Source: Opitutaceae bacterium (GTDB taxonomy: Bacteria; Verrucomicrobiota; Verrucomicrobiia; Opitutales; Opitutaceae). From it: a stretch of 53,572 nucleotides of DNA. Under the pieces are notes generated by a model. It had not been told where the DNA came from. It searched no databases and saw only the letters and a list, made by a program, of their open reading frames with translations. The DNA is taken from contig JAGYIG010000022.1 in the NCBI GenBank assembly GCA_018402455.1, positions 1 through 53,572 of the forward strand. The letters run 5' to 3'. The position numbers and the translations under genes were made by a program. Positions 35,735 to 42,362 of the stretch are shown one piece after another. Position 1 is the stretch's first letter; each line of letters opens with the position of its first letter.

Positions 35735-35830
35735 CATTTACGATTTCAGACTTACGAATTACGAAGGTCGAATCCTCCGCCCACCGCTGATCTTCAATCG
35801 TAAATCGTAAATCGTAATTCGTAATTCCGC
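35735..35830. repeat. TACGA-rich inverted and direct repeats between ybaB and recR
   Basis: This low-GC spacer contrasts with its GC-rich neighbours. A 13-bp sequence TTACGAATTACGA (35752-35764) is repeated exactly inverted at 35812-35824, and the unit ATCGTAA is repeated about three times in tandem at 35797-35815. A further ATTTACGATT near 35736 can pair with the AATCGTAAAT copies. It could fold as a hairpin in the ybaB-recR mRNA or be a small dispersed repeat. No protein is encoded. Confidence 0.6.
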
Positions 35831-35838
35831 AGTAGCGC

Positions 35839-36438
35839 ATGACTCCTTCGCTGGAAAACCTGCAGCACGCGTTAAAAAAGCTGCCCGGCCTCGGTTACCG
35901 CTCGGCCGAGCGCGTGGCGCTGCACCTGCTCCTGGAAAAGCCGGAGTCTCTGCCGGCGCTGGTGGAGGCCCTGCAATCCGCCGCCGCCGCCGTGCGCCGC
36001 TGTGACCGCTGCGGCCACTTGGCCGAAGACGACCTTTGCGCGATCTGTCAGGATGAAAAGCGGGAGCCTTCCGTGGTGTGCGTCGTGGAAAATGTTCCCG
36101 ACGTCGTCGCCCTGGAGCGCAGTGGCGCCTATCGGGGAAGCTACCATGTGCTGCATGGCAAACTCTCTCCGTTGCAGGGAATCGGTCCGGATCAACTCAA
36201 CCTCTCCTCCTTCAAAACCAGGCTGGAGGCCGGTGCCATCGACGAGGTGATCCTCGCCCTGTCCAATGATGTCGAGGGCGAGGCGACCTGCCATTTCCTC
36301 ACCTCGGAGATCATTCCGATGGGGGGACAGATCAAAGTGACGCGGATTGGTTTTGGGCTGCCGAGCGGCGGCGGGGTGCTCTACGCCGATTCGGTCACCC
36401 TGAAGAGTGCCCTGGAGGGTCGGCGCGGTTACGCATAG
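35839..36438 (+). CDS. recR: Recombination protein RecR
   Basis: RecR works with RecO to load RecA at gaps in single-stranded DNA. This 199-residue protein has the N-terminal helix-hairpin-helix (LKKLPGLGYRSAERVALHLL), the C4 zinc motif CDRCGHLAEDDLCAICQD, and the Toprim domain with VVCVVENVPDVVALE and LALSNDVEGEATCHFL. Length matches the family. The start ATG at 35839 follows the repeat spacer. The gene lies 55 bp upstream of tRNA-Gly. Confidence 0.95.
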   Translation: MTPSLENLQHALKKLPGLGYRSAERVALHLLLEKPESLPALVEALQSAAAAVRRCDRCGHLAEDDLCAICQDEKREPSVVCVVENVPDVVALERSGAYRGSYHVLHGKLSPLQGIGPDQLNLSSFKTRLEAGAIDEVILALSNDVEGEATCHFLTSEIIPMGGQIKVTRIGFGLPSGGGVLYADSVTLKSALEGRRGYA

Positions 36439-36493
36439 ATTGAAGTTGCGACGGGAAATAAACCCCGCTCAGATTCCGTCTCCTTCGGATACT

Positions 36494-36567
36494 GCGCCGG
36501 TAGTTCATCGGTAGAATGCGAGCTTCCCAAGCTTGAGAGGAGGGTTCGATTCCCTCTCGGCGCACCA
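36494..36567 (+). tRNA. tRNA-Gly (anticodon CCC), CCA encoded
   Basis: A full cloverleaf can be drawn. The acceptor stem pairs GCGCCGG with TCGGCGC. The D arm follows. The anticodon stem CGAGC/GCTTG closes the seven-base loop TTCCCAA, giving anticodon CCC. The variable loop is short, and the T stem GAGGG/CCCTC encloses TTCGATT. The 3' CCA (36565-36567) is encoded. The 3' end from 36549 onward is repeated twice downstream; see the two following repeat entries. Confidence 0.95.
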
Positions 36568-36570
36568 ACC

Positions 36571-36747
36571 GATCGGAAACTGTTGGTGGGGCCAAAACGG
36601 TGGCCTGCCCCCAACGTAAACGCAGAGGGAAGCGAACCCTCAGGGTTCGACGGAGTCCCGCTTGGCGGGACGGAGATGGGGCGATCCGGAGGATTGATCC
36701 CCCCGGGATTTCGCGAAGCGAAACCATTCCCTCTCGGCGCACCAACC
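36571..36747 (+). repeat. tRNA-Gly 3'-end repeat unit 1 with five-hairpin core
   Basis: This unit ends with a 22-bp copy of the tRNA-Gly 3' end (36726-36747). It starts with a variable spacer that can fold (GTTG...CAAC, GGGG...CCCC around 36581-36614). From 36627 a conserved core holds five short hairpins with one- to three-base loops: CGAACCCT-C-AGGGTTCG, GTCCCGC-TTG-GCGGGAC, CGATCC-GGA-GGATTG, ATCCC-CCC-GGGAT and TTTCGC-GAA-GCGAAA. AGAGGGAA at 36624-36631 can pair with TTCCCTCT at the start of the tRNA-like end, so the unit resembles a tRNA 3' half whose T loop is expanded by about 100 bases. No credible protein frame exists here. Confidence 0.8.
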
Positions 36748-36924
36748 TGAGGCAAGATCACGTTCGGAAGATCACAATTTTTCTCCATTCCCGGACACGT
36801 CCCCGCGGGAAGCGAACCCTCGGGTTCGACGGAGTCCCGCTTGGCGGGACGGAGATGGGGCAATCCGGAGGATTGATCCCGCCGGGATTCCGCGAAGCGG
36901 AACCATTCCCTCTCGGCGCACCAA
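36748..36924 (+). repeat. tRNA-Gly 3'-end repeat unit 2 with five-hairpin core
   Basis: The second unit has an unrelated spacer (36748-36806, containing two AAGATCAC copies). It repeats the core at 36807-36924, again ending in the 20-bp tRNA-Gly 3' end (36905-36924). Differences from unit 1 mostly preserve pairing: stem 1 loses one symmetric T/A, stem 3 changes G.T to A-T (CAATCC-GGA-GGATTG), the loop of stem 4 changes CCC to GCC, and stem 5 changes T-A to C-G (TTCCGC-GAA-GCGGAA). The closing pair GGGAA/TTCCC is shorter. The spacing of tRNA-like ends is 177 and 179 bp. Confidence 0.8.
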
Positions 36925-37000
36925 GGCACTGCAAAAATTGGCTCGGTATCACACTTATGGAAGGTTGCGCTTGAGGAAGTTGTTTGGAGAGATGGGCGTG

Positions 37001-37674
37001 ATGCCATTGCGATTGCTGCAGATTGGGTTCGCTGTCCTCGCAGGGATAACGCTCTGGCTGGGGGTACATCGTAACGGTGACACCGACACCCACGCATTGG
37101 CATTCAGACCCGGGGAAACGGCTGGCTGGAATCGGATCAGTTTCCCTGTGGCCGATGACATCAGCAAAGCTGACAGCAACTTCATCGCGTGGTGGTCTCC
37201 CGGTCATGTGCTGGCGCCCATCGCGCTGCAGCGGTTGGGGGTGCCACCATTTCGGGCCCGAGCTTTCCTCAATGTGATCGGCGTTTTTTTTGGTTTGTGG
37301 GGCACGCTGGCTCTGGCCCGTGCGGCCGGCTTCGATCCCCCGGTGGGTGCTTGGGCCTCCCTCAGTTTACTGCTCTCTCCCGTCGTAAGTCAGTGGTGGG
37401 TCTACTACGGCGGTGGTGATGTTTTGGCTTTCGGCTTAGCGCCGTGGGTGTTCCGCAGCATTCTTCTCAATGAAGCATCGAAGGCCCGCGCCTGCGCGGG
37501 CATCCTCCTGTTCGGGCTAGGCGGATTTATCCTCAAGAGCTCTCTTTTGTTACTCCCGCTAATCTGGGCAACCTACCTCGGTCTGCGTTGGGCCCATCAA
37601 TGGTGGGAAGGCCGAAAGGAAACCAGCCGTCCCCCGCCGGTAAGCGGCCTGGCCCTTGGAGTTGCCCCCGATAT
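37001..37674 (+). pseudogene. 5' part of a polytopic membrane protein gene split by an IS element
   Basis: The ATG at 37001 follows GGAGAG at a good distance and opens MPLRLLQIGFAVLAGITLWL, a membrane helix. Further helices include AFLNVIGVFFGLWGTLALA and ILLFGLGGFILKSSLLLLPL. The native frame is lost at the IS left end, after SGLALGV, and the translated frame then runs into IS sequence and stops at 37696. The overall plan resembles multi-helix membrane proteins with a short extracytoplasmic loop after helix 1, as in GT-C-type proteins, but the family is not recognised. The continuation is at 38910-39845. Confidence 0.7.
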
Positions 37675-37717
37675 GTGGACAGCAGGCGCGGACTAATCCA
37701 AAAAGGAATCCATCCCC

Positions 37718-38023
37718 GTGCCAAAGACCACCCCCACCTATTCAGCAGAGTTCAGACGCGAGGTGCTCGCCTATCAGGCGAGCACCGGCCAATCCCAGAA
37801 GGAGGTATCCAGCCACTTTGGGATCACCACCAACACCCTGCGGGACTGGCAACGCCGGGCGCAGGCGCCGCTTGGGGCGCCGGAGCCCGGCGTTGCCAGT
37901 GAGACTCCCGAGGCCGAGCTGCGCCGTTTGCGTCGCGAGAACCGCGAACTGCAGATGCGCTGTGAGATTCTAAAAAAAACGGTGGGCATCTTCAGTGCTC
38001 CATCCGGGAACGATTCGCGCTGA
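37718..38023 (+). CDS. IS3-family transposase OrfA
   Basis: This 101-residue protein has the N-terminal helix-turn-helix SAEFRREVLAYQASTGQSQK and EVSSHFGITTNTLRDWQRR, which binds the IS ends. The leucine-zipper-like coiled coil ELRRLRRENRELQMRCEILK follows. Near its end an A8 run (37972-37979) allows ribosomes to slip -1 into the orfB frame, giving the OrfAB transposase. The start is an alternative codon or ATG at 37718 giving MPKTTPTYSAEF. Confidence 0.9.
   Translation: MPKTTPTYSAEFRREVLAYQASTGQSQKEVSSHFGITTNTLRDWQRRAQAPLGAPEPGVASETPEAELRRLRRENRELQMRCEILKKTVGIFSAPSGNDSR
37972..37980 (+). other. Probable -1 programmed frameshift site (A8C)
   Basis: In the OrfA frame the run reads CTA AAA AAA ACG. 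Slipping back one base on A AAA AAA puts translation into the OrfB frame, where residues before the OrfB ATG (SIRERFALIERMHKDYP) match the usual start of IS3 OrfB. This is the standard mechanism in IS3 elements. Confidence 0.75.
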
Positions 38024-38031
38024 TCGAGAGG

Positions 38032-38874
38032 ATGCATAAAGACTATCCGATCACCGTATTGTGTGCGCTCATGGCGGTCTCACGGAGCGGTTATCACGCC
38101 TGGGTTTCTGGCCGCCGCAGGATTCGCGAGCAGCGCGATGACGCCTTGCGACCGCTTATACGGCAGGCCTTCGACGATTCCCGCCAGACCTACGGCTATC
38201 CACGTATGACCATCGAGTTACGGGCCAAAAATGAGCCCGTGGGCAAAACGCGAGTGGCTCGACTGATGCGCGAGGAAGGTTTGTGTGGCCGACCTCGCCG
38301 TCGTTATCGTCCCCAGACGACTCAAAGTGATCACGACAATCCGATCGCTCCGAACCGCCTTGCCCAGGTCGAGGCCATCACCGCCTGCGACCAAGTCTGG
38401 CAGGCCGATATCACCTATCTGCCCACCACGGCCGGCTGGCTCTATCTGGCGGTGGTCATCGATGCCTACAGCAAGCGGGTGATCGGTTGGGCCTTCTCGG
38501 CCTCTCTGGCCACCGACTTCGTCATCGCCGCTTTGGCCATGGCCATCGCTAGGCGTGGCGGTCGATGTGCGGATGGCCTGATGCTCCACTCCGACCGCGG
38601 GGTCCAATACACCAGCGAACGCTTCCGCACCGAACTCGCCGCTCACCACATCACCGCCTCGATGAGCCGCCGGGGCAACTGCTACGACAACGCTCGCGCC
38701 GAATCGTTCTTCTCGACCCTCAAGATCGAGCACACCTACCGCCATAACTTCCCAAATCATTCCCACGCCAGGCAGGCCACGTTCGAATGGATCGAAGCCT
38801 TCTACAACCTGCGCCGCCGCCATTCTTCAATCGGGAACATCTCCCCGATTGACTTCGAAAACCAATCCAACTGA
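38032..38874 (+). CDS. IS3-family transposase OrfB (DDE integrase domain)
   Basis: The 280-residue OrfB has the HTH_21-like N-terminal part (RQTYGYPRMTIELRAKN...VARLMREEGL), then the rve integrase core. The catalytic triad is visible: Asp in WQADITYLPTTAGW, Asp in LHSDRGVQYTSERF, and Glu in NARAESFFSTLKIEH. It ends with the family-typical RRRHSSIGNISPIDFE. Natural translation is probably as an OrfAB fusion through the A8 site; the ATG at 38032 is an internal start. Confidence 0.92.
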   Translation: MHKDYPITVLCALMAVSRSGYHAWVSGRRRIREQRDDALRPLIRQAFDDSRQTYGYPRMTIELRAKNEPVGKTRVARLMREEGLCGRPRRRYRPQTTQSDHDNPIAPNRLAQVEAITACDQVWQADITYLPTTAGWLYLAVVIDAYSKRVIGWAFSASLATDFVIAALAMAIARRGGRCADGLMLHSDRGVQYTSERFRTELAAHHITASMSRRGNCYDNARAESFFSTLKIEHTYRHNFPNHSHARQATFEWIEAFYNLRRRHSSIGNISPIDFENQSN

Positions 38875-38909
38875 AACCACTGTGCCTGCTGTCCACTTTT
38901 TGAGGGTAA

Positions 38910-39845
38910 TCCCACCTGGCGCTGGGGGCGGTGGCCGTCGTGCTGGTGGTCACCAAGGTTTTCTATCTGCGCCACGGCGATACCCCCACGGAAGCGACCT
39001 TTGCGGGCGATGGGCTGAAGGCAGTTTCGTTTACGCCGAGTTTGGTCAAGGATTTGATCTATCCGCTGGCGGGGCCGACGCTGGCTTGGTTGCCCTTGGA
39101 ACCGGTCCTGCGGTTCATGGTTTCGTCGGGCGAAACGCTGGCCCTCCTTTTGGCCGTCGGCCTGAGTTTTGCTACGCTCAAATTGGCTTGGGCCGCCGGG
39201 TCTCCTCGGTTTGCTCTTTTAGTGAGTGTTGCTTTGGCGGGTTACACGTCCTTCTTCGCCCTGCAGTATGTCCAAGACGCGGCGATCTCTTGGGAAGCCA
39301 GGCATTTCCTCCCGGTGGCGAGTTTAATGGCGCTGATTTGGGCCCGGTTTCTGGCAGAGCGAGTGGGGACGATACGGTGGGGAATCCTCGGGCTGCTGAG
39401 CACGGCTTGGGGTTATCAGCATGCTGTCATCGGGCTGCATCGTTATCCCATTTGGAAAGAAAACACGGTGATCCATGCTGGTGAAACGCTGCCCCGTGCC
39501 CTGCTTCCGGTTTGGGAAAAAGTGCGTCGCCTCGACGATGAGGCGGAACCCCCAAACACCCTTTTCCTAATTCTGCCTTGGAATCGATCCTTGGAATTGG
39601 CGGTAAAGCGAAGTCGTCTCATCCCGCTCTCTCCCGGTAATACGGGCATGCCGAGTTTTCGTTCCCATGGGGTGTTTTTTCCCGGCTCCTCATATCAGGG
39701 AGCGGGGCCGGAGGTTTTTCTCGTATTGGACGATACGATCGACCCCGCCGTGATTCAGCGTAGTTTTAAGGCGTACGCTCGCCGAGAACGGATCTTCAGT
39801 ACGGGAGCTTGGAGCATTTATCGGTTGACCGTTCAAGCCGACTAA
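38910..39845 (+). pseudogene. 3' part of the IS-split membrane protein gene
   Basis: Reading in frame from the IS right end gives SHLALGAVAVVLVVTKVFYL, then several more membrane helices (TLALLLAVGLSFATLKLAWA, FALLVSVALAGYTSFFALQY). A C-terminal soluble domain begins near NTLFLILPWNRSLELAVK and ends WSIYRLTVQAD. A GTG at 38931 could permit separate translation but lacks a clear ribosome-binding site. Together with the 5' part, the original protein would be about 535 residues. The family is not recognised. No decay other than the insertion is visible. Confidence 0.7.
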
Positions 39846-39885
39846 AATTCCCCGTCAGTCATGCCCCGGCTCTGAGCGAACCCAT

Positions 39886-39920
39886 GCTGGCCTCGCCAGC
39901 CCGCGGATGCAGATCTTCCG
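39886..39920. terminator. Hairpins between convergent genes, possible terminator
   Basis: GCTGGC-CTC-GCCAGC (39886-39900) and GCGGA...TCCGC (39902-39920) form two adjacent hairpins between the convergent membrane-protein remnant and the PopT-like gene. Neither is followed by a T run, so intrinsic termination is uncertain. Confidence 0.35.
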
Positions 39921-39923
39921 CGC

Positions 39924-40841
39924 TTAGCGGGATGCAGGCTCGGCGCGGGCCAGGCGTTCGATCAAGATCACCGCCGCCCCGCCAATCAGCACCAGCCCGA
40001 TCGCCCACAGCCAGTTGGCGTCGGCTCCCGGTAGGATGTTGGTCTGGGTCAGCGGCACCACCTCGCCGTCACTGTTGACCCGCGTGGTCAGGGTTTCCTT
40101 CCACGGCCAGAGGGTCCGCAGGGCCCCCGCCATGACGCCCGTGAGCGCGATAAGGGTGACATGGCGGTATTGGGACAACATCCAGCTCACCAGCCGGACG
40201 AAGGAAAGGATGCCGGTGGCGATGCCGGCGCAAAACACCGCGAGCGTAGTGAGGTTTCGGTCATTAACCGCCTCAATGATCGGGGCGTATTTTCCCATGA
40301 TGACGAGGAGGTAGGATCCGGAGATCCCCGGCAAAATCATGGCGCAGATCGCGATGGCGCCAGCCAGGAAAATGAACGGAAGCCCTTCCGGGGTGTGCAG
40401 GGTCGTGAGCCCCACCAAGATGAAGGTGCCCACTCCGAAGCCCCCGAATACGGCCCAATCCGTTCCTTTCCAGCTCCAGGTTTGTCGGGCCAGGAGGAGG
40501 ATGGACCCCAACACCAGGCCAAAGAAAAACGACCAGAGCTCGACCGGATGGTTCAGCATCAAATGCTCCAATACCTTGGCGAGGGTCAGAATGGCCGTCA
40601 CCAAGCCCAACCCCAACGCGATGAAAAAGGGAAAGGGAATTCGCGCCCAGAGCCCCCTGAAATCGCGTTTGAGCAGCAGCTGCGCACTGGTCAGGTCAAA
40701 CGATTTGATCCCATTGATCAGCCGTTCGTAGATGCCGCAGATGAATGCGATGGTTCCACCCGAGACGCCGGGAACCACATCGGCACACCCCATCAGGAAT
40801 CCGATCACGGCGACACGCAGGTGAGCAAAAAACGTCTTCAT
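39924..40841 (-). CDS. DUF368/PopT-like undecaprenyl-phosphate translocase
   Basis: This 305-residue inner-membrane protein starts MKTFFAHLRVAVIGFLMGCA followed by DVVPGVSGGTIAFICGIYER, the DUF368 hallmark. A second, inverted-repeat half contains ICAMILPGISGSYLLVIMGK. About eight hydrophobic segments are present. DUF368 proteins (PopT) were reported to flip undecaprenyl phosphate back to the cytoplasmic face, recycling the carrier used for peptidoglycan and the surface glycan encoded here. I use the ATG at 40841, the family-like start. A strong terminator lies just upstream, so it has its own promoter or depends on readthrough. Confidence 0.85.
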   Translation of the reverse strand: MKTFFAHLRVAVIGFLMGCADVVPGVSGGTIAFICGIYERLINGIKSFDLTSAQLLLKRDFRGLWARIPFPFFIALGLGLVTAILTLAKVLEHLMLNHPVELWSFFFGLVLGSILLLARQTWSWKGTDWAVFGGFGVGTFILVGLTTLHTPEGLPFIFLAGAIAICAMILPGISGSYLLVIMGKYAPIIEAVNDRNLTTLAVFCAGIATGILSFVRLVSWMLSQYRHVTLIALTGVMAGALRTLWPWKETLTTRVNSDGEVVPLTQTNILPGADANWLWAIGLVLIGGAAVILIERLARAEPASR

Positions 40842-40884
40842 GGGCGGGATGAATCGGGGAGGGGAGCGCGGGCGGCGCGGCCAC

Positions 40885-40919
40885 AAAAAAGGCAGGTCGC
40901 AGTGGAGCAGACCTGCCTT
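40885..40919 (-). terminator. Rho-independent terminator after the small basic protein gene
   Basis: On the minus strand a perfect 10-bp stem AAGGCAGGTC/GACCTGCCTT (40889-40919) is followed by a run of U (A run 40885-40890 on the plus strand). It ends transcription of cutA and the small basic protein gene and separates them from the PopT-like gene. Confidence 0.85.
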
Positions 40920-40940
40920 AAAGTGTTTGTCGGTGCTGGT

Positions 40941-41096
40941 TTAGACCTCTGGCTCGGTCTTTTTGAGGCCGACGACCCGGTCGCCGTCCTTCCATTGGCC
41001 GCGCTTGCGGAGCAGTTCGACCCGCTCAAACCGCTTGAGGACGTTGCGCTTCACGACGAGGCCACGGGGACCTTGGAGACTCTTGTGTTGGGACAT
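40941..41096 (-). CDS. Small basic protein of the Chlamydiae/Verrucomicrobia type
   Basis: A 51-residue, lysine/arginine-rich protein beginning MSQHKSLQGPRGLVVKRNVL and continuing KRFERVELLRKRGQWKDGDR, then VVGLKKTEPEV. It matches what I recall of a conserved small basic protein restricted to Chlamydiae and Verrucomicrobia, suggested by others to be ribosome-associated because of its charge and size. No experimental function is known to me. The ATG at 41096 and the TAA at 40941 are followed directly by a strong terminator. It is the clearest lineage marker in the window. Confidence 0.85.
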   Translation of the reverse strand: MSQHKSLQGPRGLVVKRNVLKRFERVELLRKRGQWKDGDRVVGLKKTEPEV

Positions 41097-41129
41097 GGTG
41101 GATGGGATTAAATTGATGCGAGTGACGCG

Positions 41130-41453
41130 TTAAAGGGGAAGGGAGCTAGAGTTCGCCTTGGCCCATGACAAGTATTTTTCGGCCACATGATCGGCTTTCA
41201 CTGCCACCCATTGGGGATTCTCGTGGGAATGGAGCTCGCTGAGCCGTTGCTCGATCGCGTCCACGTGTTCCGCCAAAAATTTGAGCGTTAGGCGCCACTC
41301 GGTCTCGGTTTGGATCTCGTCGTCCCACGGGTAGATGGAGGTGATCGGCCCGTCGACTTGGGCGCAGATGACCAAATTGGCGCCGACCAGAGCCCGGCCA
41401 AGGGTCTCTGCATGGGCTTGTGAAGAAGTGGTGGCCCAACCGATCATGAGCAT
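41130..41453 (-). CDS. cutA: CutA-like divalent cation tolerance protein
   Basis: The 107-residue protein has the CutA1 trimeric fold signature ITSIYPWDDEIQTETEWRLT followed by LKFLAEHVDAIEQRLSELHS and the C-terminal helix WVAVKADHVAEKYLSWAK. CutA is a small cytosolic protein linked to copper tolerance; its biochemical role is unclear. The start ATG at 41453 gives MLMIGWATTSS, slightly divergent from the usual first strand. It is divergent from rpoZ across 110 bp and 33 bp upstream of the small basic protein gene. Confidence 0.88.
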   Translation of the reverse strand: MLMIGWATTSSQAHAETLGRALVGANLVICAQVDGPITSIYPWDDEIQTETEWRLTLKFLAEHVDAIEQRLSELHSHENPQWVAVKADHVAEKYLSWAKANSSSLPL

Positions 41454-41563
41454 AAATTACAGTCTGAGATTCGAATGGGGGTGCACGCAAGATTGACCTT
41501 GACGGTGTTTCACGACGGGCATGCTCTTGGCGGTTTCTGCCGGTTTTCATCCATTTCCGTTCC

Positions 41564-41764
41564 ATGCGTGACGATTACATCAAAGAGGCACTCCAATCCG
41601 TGCCCGACCCGAATCTCCTCATTAACGTCGTTTCCCGTCGGGTGAAACAGCTTAAACACGGTAGCCGCCCACTCGTGGAGTCGCTGGAAAAGCTCGCCCC
41701 TGAAGACGTGGCCTTGCGCGAAATCATCGAAGGCAAGATTGTCTTCGAAACCGCCGAAGCCTGA
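41564..41764 (+). CDS. rpoZ: RNA polymerase omega subunit
   Basis: This 66-residue protein has the omega core NLLINVVSRRVKQLKHGSRP and LAPEDVALREIIEGKIVF, which wraps the C-terminal part of beta-prime and aids assembly. It is short but complete for the family. A strong terminator follows at 41790-41821. Being divergent from cutA, its promoter lies in 41454-41563; no strong consensus is seen. Confidence 0.88.
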   Translation: MRDDYIKEALQSVPDPNLLINVVSRRVKQLKHGSRPLVESLEKLAPEDVALREIIEGKIVFETAEA

Positions 41765-41789
41765 GCGGACGGCGCGATCAGTATTTTCG

Positions 41790-41821
41790 GGCGGCCCGCG
41801 ATCGCGGCGCCGCCTTTTTTT
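41790..41821 (+). terminator. Rho-independent terminator after rpoZ
   Basis: GGCGGC at 41790-41795 pairs with GCCGCC at 41809-41814, with an inner CGCGATCGCG palindrome, followed by seven T residues (41815-41821). It should end the rpoZ transcript just before smpB. Confidence 0.85.
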
Positions 41822-41858
41822 GTCCCAGAACCCTGACTCGATTTAATTCCTGAACGCC

Positions 41859-42332
41859 ATGGCCGCCCGGGCAAAAGACACCAGACGCTTCACTGAAATC
41901 CGTAACGCGAAAGCGCGACGGGACTATTTTGTGGAGGCAACCTTCGAGGCCGGCATCGCCTTGAAGGGCACCGAGGTGAAATCGATTCGAGCGGGACGGG
42001 CCCAGATCAACGACGCGTTTGGTCGCATCAAAAAGGGCGAAATCTGGCTGATGAACGCCCACATCGATGAGTATCGCTTCGGGAATTTTGCCAATCATGA
42101 GCCGCGTCGTTCGCGCAAGCTGTTGTTGAAAAAGTCCGAGATCCGCAAAATCGACCAGGCCCTGAACCAAGCGGGTAAGTCGCTGATTCCGCTGCGCATT
42201 TACATGAAGGAAGCGCTGGTGAAAGTTGAGGTCGGGCTGTGCATCGGCAAAAAGCTCTACGACAAGCGGGATGACTTGAAAAAACGGGTGGTGGATCGGG
42301 AAATCGACCGGGTCATCAAATCCCGCCGCTAA
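41859..42332 (+). CDS. smpB: SsrA-binding protein SmpB
   Basis: SmpB binds tmRNA and guides it to stalled ribosomes. The 157-residue protein has the OB-fold core KARRDYFVEATFEAGIALKG, TEVKSIRAGRAQINDAF and KLLLKKSEIRKIDQALNQAG, then the tail DDLKKRVVDREIDRVIKSRR, whose C-terminal helix enters the mRNA channel. Length is typical. It lies just after the rpoZ terminator and 30 bp before thrB. No ssrA gene was recognised in the window. Confidence 0.95.
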   Translation: MAARAKDTRRFTEIRNAKARRDYFVEATFEAGIALKGTEVKSIRAGRAQINDAFGRIKKGEIWLMNAHIDEYRFGNFANHEPRRSRKLLLKKSEIRKIDQALNQAGKSLIPLRIYMKEALVKVEVGLCIGKKLYDKRDDLKKRVVDREIDRVIKSRR

Positions 42333-42362
42333 TCGGCCTGCCTTCGCTCCCTCCATCCCATC

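Larger units (their letters stand above)
37675..38896 (+). mobile_element. IS3-family insertion sequence
   Basis: The element carries overlapping orfA and orfB reading frames of an IS3-type transposase. It is bounded by the 13-bp inverted repeat GTGGACAGCAGGC at 37675-37687 and 38884-38896. An imperfect extension of the repeat outward (14 of 20 positions to about 37661 and 38910) suggests true ends slightly outside these coordinates, giving about 1.25 kb. I found no convincing 3-5 bp target duplication. The two transposase frames are intact, so insertion looks recent or the element still mobile. Confidence 0.88.

Noticed and set aside
36571..36924. CRISPR or integron attC array
   Set aside because: Only two units, each ending in the tRNA 3' end; no cas or intI gene, and no attC-type inverse core/core site.
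36429..37103. A long minus-strand open frame over recR end, tRNA and repeats
   Set aside because: Its protein is an antisense reading of tRNA-Gly and of the hairpin repeats; the internal amino-acid repetition comes only from the tandem DNA units.
36494..39845. Genomic island or prophage integrated at tRNA-Gly
   Set aside because: The tRNA-end repeats enclose only about 180 bp each; there is no integrase, and the IS3 transposase does not target tRNA ends.
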